From assembly GCA_021154885.1 (NCBI GenBank), contig JAJKHS010000004.1, positions 1-64,000 on the forward strand: DNA of 64,000 bases. The letters run 5' to 3'. The position numbers and the translations under genes were made by a program. Of this stretch, positions 61,329 through 64,000 are shown in pieces. Source of the stretch: Thermoanaerobaculum sp. (GTDB lineage Bacteria > Acidobacteriota > Thermoanaerobaculia > Multivoradales > UBA5704). Below the pieces are notes generated by a model, which did no database searches, was not told where the DNA came from, and worked only from the letters and a program-made list of their open reading frames with translations. How positions within the stretch are numbered: the stretch's first letter is position 1; every line of letters starts with the position of its first letter.

Positions 61329-62762
61329 CTACTCCCGCCCCCCACCCTCCGGAGCCCGGCCGAAGTCACCCGGCATCTCGGCCGCCACGTAGGCCACGGC
61401 GGCCCAGGAGGCGACGTTCTGGTCGAGATCCTTGGGGTCGATCTTGTCCAGGGTGTCGTTCGACGTGTGGTGGTAGTCGAAGTAGGCGGTGGCGTCCTGC
61501 GAGAGGGCGAGGACGGGCACGTGGGCGGGGGCCAGGAAGCCGATGTCGGCGCCTCCCCCGGCTTCGTTGTTCCCCTGCTCCACTTCCAGCAGGCGGGCGA
61601 GGTCGGCCACCAGGGGCAGGGTCGCGGGATCCACTCTCGAGGCAATGCGCCAGACGCGGCCGGCGCCGAGGTCGGCCTCGGTCGCCATCACGTGGCGGGC
61701 GAGCTCGTCCTTGTGCGCTTCGGCGTAGGCCCGGGCTCCCGAGGTGCCGAACTCCTCGTTCGCGTAGAGGACCACCCGGATCGTCCGCCGCGGCTTCTGC
61801 GGCAGTTGGCCGATCAGCCTCGCGGCCTCGGTCACGATGGCCACTCCGGCGCCATCGTCGATGGCGCCTGTGCCCAGGTCCCAGGAGTCGAGGTGGGCGC
61901 CCAGGAGCACGATCTCGTCCGGCTTCTCGCGGCCGGGGATTTCCCCCACCACGCTCGCCGTCTCCACGTCGGGGAGCACGTGCGCCCCCAGCTTCAGGCG
62001 GAAGGTCACCGGCTTGCCGCTCGCGAGCTCGGCGGCCAGCAGCTCGGCGTCGGGAACCGAGAGGGCCGCGGCCGGGATCTTCGCCACACCGTCCTGGTAA
62101 CGCATGGCGCCGGTGTGGGGCGTGCGGTTGTGGTCCGTGCCGACGGAGCGGATGAGCACGGCCACGGCGCCCAGCTTCGCCGCCCGGGAAGCTCCAGCAC
62201 CACGTGCGGGCACGGCCTTGCCATAGCCTGAGGCGTCGCGAGTGCGTTCCATGTGGACGTCGTAGAAGACGATCTTGCCCTTGACCTGGGCCGGGCCCAG
62301 CTTGTCCACGGCTTCCAGCGACGGGACGGCGATCACCGGCGCTTCAATCCCCGCTTCCGGGGTGCCGACGCTGCCGCCCAGGGCCGCGAGGTGAACCGGC
62401 TGCGGATAGGGCGCCACGATCTCCCCCGACTCCTCCCCCCTGACCCAATGCGGCACGGTGGCCTTCTCGGCGTGGACGTTGCTGAAGCCCAGGTCCTTGA
62501 GGGTGCGCAGCCCCCAGACCACGGCCGCGTCATAGGCCTTGGAGCCGGCGGGCCGCGGCCCCACTTCGACGGTGAGGGAGCGGACGATGTCGAACGCTTT
62601 CGTTCCCTGGAGCGCCTGGCTGCGCAGGGTGGCGGCGGTGGTCCTGACGGCCGTGGGGATGGTCGACGGTCCCTGGGCCACCACCGGCGAGCCCAGGGTC
62701 AGGACGGACAGGAGCGAAGCGGCAAGAAGACAACGGGGATAAACGGGACCGCTCACGTACAT
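61329..62762 (-). CDS. Secreted M28-family zinc aminopeptidase with PA domain
   Basis: 477 aa with signal CLLAASLLSVLTLGSPVVAQ. A PA-type insert lies at about 130-240 (VKGKIVFYDVHMERTRDASG). The M28 zinc residues are LLGAHLDSWDLGTGAIDDGAG (His, Asp), YANEEFGTSGARAY (Glu-Glu), TEADLGAG (Asp) and FDYHHTSNDT (His). It removes residues from peptide N-termini or cleaves dipeptides outside the cytoplasm. In operon with kynA. Confidence 0.93.
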   Translation of the reverse strand: MYVSGPVYPRCLLAASLLSVLTLGSPVVAQGPSTIPTAVRTTAATLRSQALQGTKAFDIVRSLTVEVGPRPAGSKAYDAAVVWGLRTLKDLGFSNVHAEKATVPHWVRGEESGEIVAPYPQPVHLAALGGSVGTPEAGIEAPVIAVPSLEAVDKLGPAQVKGKIVFYDVHMERTRDASGYGKAVPARGAGASRAAKLGAVAVLIRSVGTDHNRTPHTGAMRYQDGVAKIPAAALSVPDAELLAAELASGKPVTFRLKLGAHVLPDVETASVVGEIPGREKPDEIVLLGAHLDSWDLGTGAIDDGAGVAIVTEAARLIGQLPQKPRRTIRVVLYANEEFGTSGARAYAEAHKDELARHVMATEADLGAGRVWRIASRVDPATLPLVADLARLLEVEQGNNEAGGGADIGFLAPAHVPVLALSQDATAYFDYHHTSNDTLDKIDPKDLDQNVASWAAVAYVAAEMPGDFGRAPEGGGRE

Positions 62763-62787
62763 AGACGTTGACCTTGTCTTCGAGGCC

Positions 62788-62906
62788 TAGGGTAGGGGCG
62801 GGTCTGGTCGGCAGGTTGGGGGCTCGACCCGCCCTGGGGAGGACGCTCTCGCCGCTGCAAGGCGGGTCGCGCCCCCTCCCGACCGTCCAGACCCGCCCCT
62901 ACCCTA
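62788..62906. repeat. Palindromic repeat element, copy 2
   Basis: TAGGGTAGGGGCGGGTCTGG at the left and its complement ending in CCCTA at 62906, with inner GGGGGCTCGACCCGCC and GGCGGGTCGCGCCCCC. Same family as 5591-5715, but flanking bases (CTTTGCTTAGGGTAGGGG on one strand) show it lies in the opposite orientation. It fills most of the gap 62763-62981. Confidence 0.8.
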
Positions 62907-62981
62907 AGCAAAGTTAGCTCGTATGCCCTCCGGCCTTCTCCAAGACCGACCCGAATTCACCATGAACCCTCGAGACACGCC

Positions 62982-64000
62982 TCACGCGGTCGCGGCCATG
63001 GGCAGCCGGTTCATCTGCCGCAGGGTCTGCTTCCACTCCCGGAGGGCCTCCTCCAGGGCATGGTAGGTCAGGCCGATGCGGGTCTCGAGCGGCAGATGCT
63101 CCTGGCCGGCCGGGACCGGCCGGGCCTTCCCCCGCCGCTGCAGCGAGAGGAGCTCATGGAGCGTCGTCTGCAGCCGGGTGTAGGCCTCGTGGAGCTGGGC
63201 CTCGTGATGCTCGCGGAAGTCGTGCACCACCTCCTGCAGCCGCTCCTTGGCGCGCTCGAACTGCACCTCGATCTTGGCCTTGAGCACCGCGGCGTCGGGA
63301 GCGCGCCGGAGGTCCCGGGCGAGCCCCACGCGAGAGAGGGTCCAGATCAGCCACTTGGCGGGGTCGAACTGCCAGACCTTGACGCCGTTGCGGTAGTCGA
63401 AGGGGAAGCTGTGGTGATAGTTGTGGTAGCCCTCGCCGAAGGCCAGGACGGCCATGATCGGGCTGTCCCGGGCGCTGTGCTCGGTGCTGTAGGGCTGCCG
63501 GCCCACCATGTGGCAAAGGCTGTTGATGAAGAACGTGCCGTGGTGGCTCACCACCACCCGCAGCAGGGAGCCGATGATCAGGCAACCGAGGACGTGGCCG
63601 GTGAGCAGGCCGACGATCAGCGGGATGCCGAAGGCGACGCCGATGCCGATCAACGCGTAGTACTTGTCCTGCCAGACGACGAGGGGATCTTCCGTCAGGT
63701 CGCGGACGACGCTGGGGTTCGGCGTCTCGTTCTCGAAGAAGATCCAGCCCATGTGCGCCCACCAGAACCCCTTCTGGATGTTATAGGGGTCGCGCTCCTC
63801 GTCGACGTGGGAGTGGTGGACCCGGTGGTCCGCGGCCCAGTTGAGAACCGAGTTCTCCAGGGCGCCGGCGCCGAAGATCAGGAGGAAGAGGCGCACCGGC
63901 CATGCGGCCTGGTAGGTTTTGTGGGAGAAGAGCCGGTGGTAGCCGGCGGTCACCGAGAGGCCGACGAACAGCCAGATGACGAGGAAGGTCACCGCCTCCG
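62982..64000 (-). CDS. Membrane fatty-acid (acyl-CoA type) delta-9 desaturase, 5' end outside window
   Basis: At least 339 codons; the frame stays open through the window edge (reading EAVTFLVIWLFVGL), so GTG 63992 is probably not the start. Three histidine boxes bind the di-iron centre: HRLFSH, HRVHHSH and HNYHHSF. Helices flank them (LLIFGAGALENSVLNWAADH; YYALIGIGVAFGIPLIVGLL). A long charged C-terminal helix pair (FERAKERLQEVVHDFREHHE; YHALEEALREWKQTLRQMNR) extends beyond the usual enzyme. It introduces a double bond into membrane acyl chains. Confidence 0.92.
   Translation of the reverse strand, partial: EAVTFLVIWLFVGLSVTAGYHRLFSHKTYQAAWPVRLFLLIFGAGALENSVLNWAADHRVHHSHVDEERDPYNIQKGFWWAHMGWIFFENETPNPSVVRDLTEDPLVVWQDKYYALIGIGVAFGIPLIVGLLTGHVLGCLIIGSLLRVVVSHHGTFFINSLCHMVGRQPYSTEHSARDSPIMAVLAFGEGYHNYHHSFPFDYRNGVKVWQFDPAKWLIWTLSRVGLARDLRRAPDAAVLKAKIEVQFERAKERLQEVVHDFREHHEAQLHEAYTRLQTTLHELLSLQRRGKARPVPAGQEHLPLETRIGLTYHALEEALREWKQTLRQMNRLPMAATA

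Overview
The window is GC-rich (roughly two-thirds G+C by eye), densely coded bacterial chromosome. My best placement is Acidobacteriota, possibly a Thermoanaerobaculia-like lineage. This is inferred from the lpt-rpoN-ptsN-hprK-rapZ gene order, an amidohydrolase-CIA30 fusion, ECF sigma/TPR pairs, Uma2-family genes and an acidobacterial-style lanthipeptide leader. No rRNA or tRNA gene was found to settle it.

Layout. 1-2510: 3'-truncated TIR-NB-ARC-TPR gene (minus strand), followed by a 270-bp inverted-repeat element. 2935-7133: TrmH-family RNA methylase, DUF84 NTPase, metK, palindromic repeats and two membrane/zinc-ribbon genes. 7347-11751: three ECF-like sigma factors interleaved with two zinc-motif/TPR proteins, two pairs being translationally coupled. 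12065-16328: NDH-2, a fused LptF-LptG, a QueD-like protein. 16454-18741: parAB and a bifunctional-nuclease-family gene. 18842-33437: a run of about 14 minus-strand genes, mostly overlapping or nearly so: accA, recJ, fused lptC-lptA, lptB, rpoN, ptsN, hprK, rapZ, an EIIA-Man, HPr, EI, cupin, lipoprotein, miaB. It joins LPS export to a regulatory phosphotransferase chain without a visible sugar permease.

33650-47582 is an accessory/defence island. It has two Uma2-family genes with near-identical promoters, a nucleotidyltransferase/small-protein pair, two tandem paralogous TIR-NB-ARC-WD40 (NLR-like) genes and a reduced NB-ARC gene. In its middle lies a compact operon P450 - 29-codon peptide - P450 (45307-42769), bracketed by 49-bp direct repeats. 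The peptide gene has a perfect Shine-Dalgarno overlapping the stop codon of the first P450 and encodes an aromatic C-terminus (HRYLWFLYHDI). I read it as a P450-modified ribosomal peptide (RiPP) cluster; this is the most exciting candidate in the window.

47856-64000: priA, small envelope genes, NRAMP-like transporter, Tat-type amidase, DegV fusion, an orphan lanthipeptide-like precursor with its own promoter, amidohydrolase-CIA30, tryptophan 2,3-dioxygenase, M28 peptidase and a 5'-truncated fatty-acid desaturase.

Several dispersed repeat families (palindromic 120-bp elements, a 9-bp-periodic GGGACANCA hairpin family, and a GGGAGAAGAGGGCCGGGGTGATGAGGG family) sit at gene ends throughout and sometimes supply the last codons of proteins.
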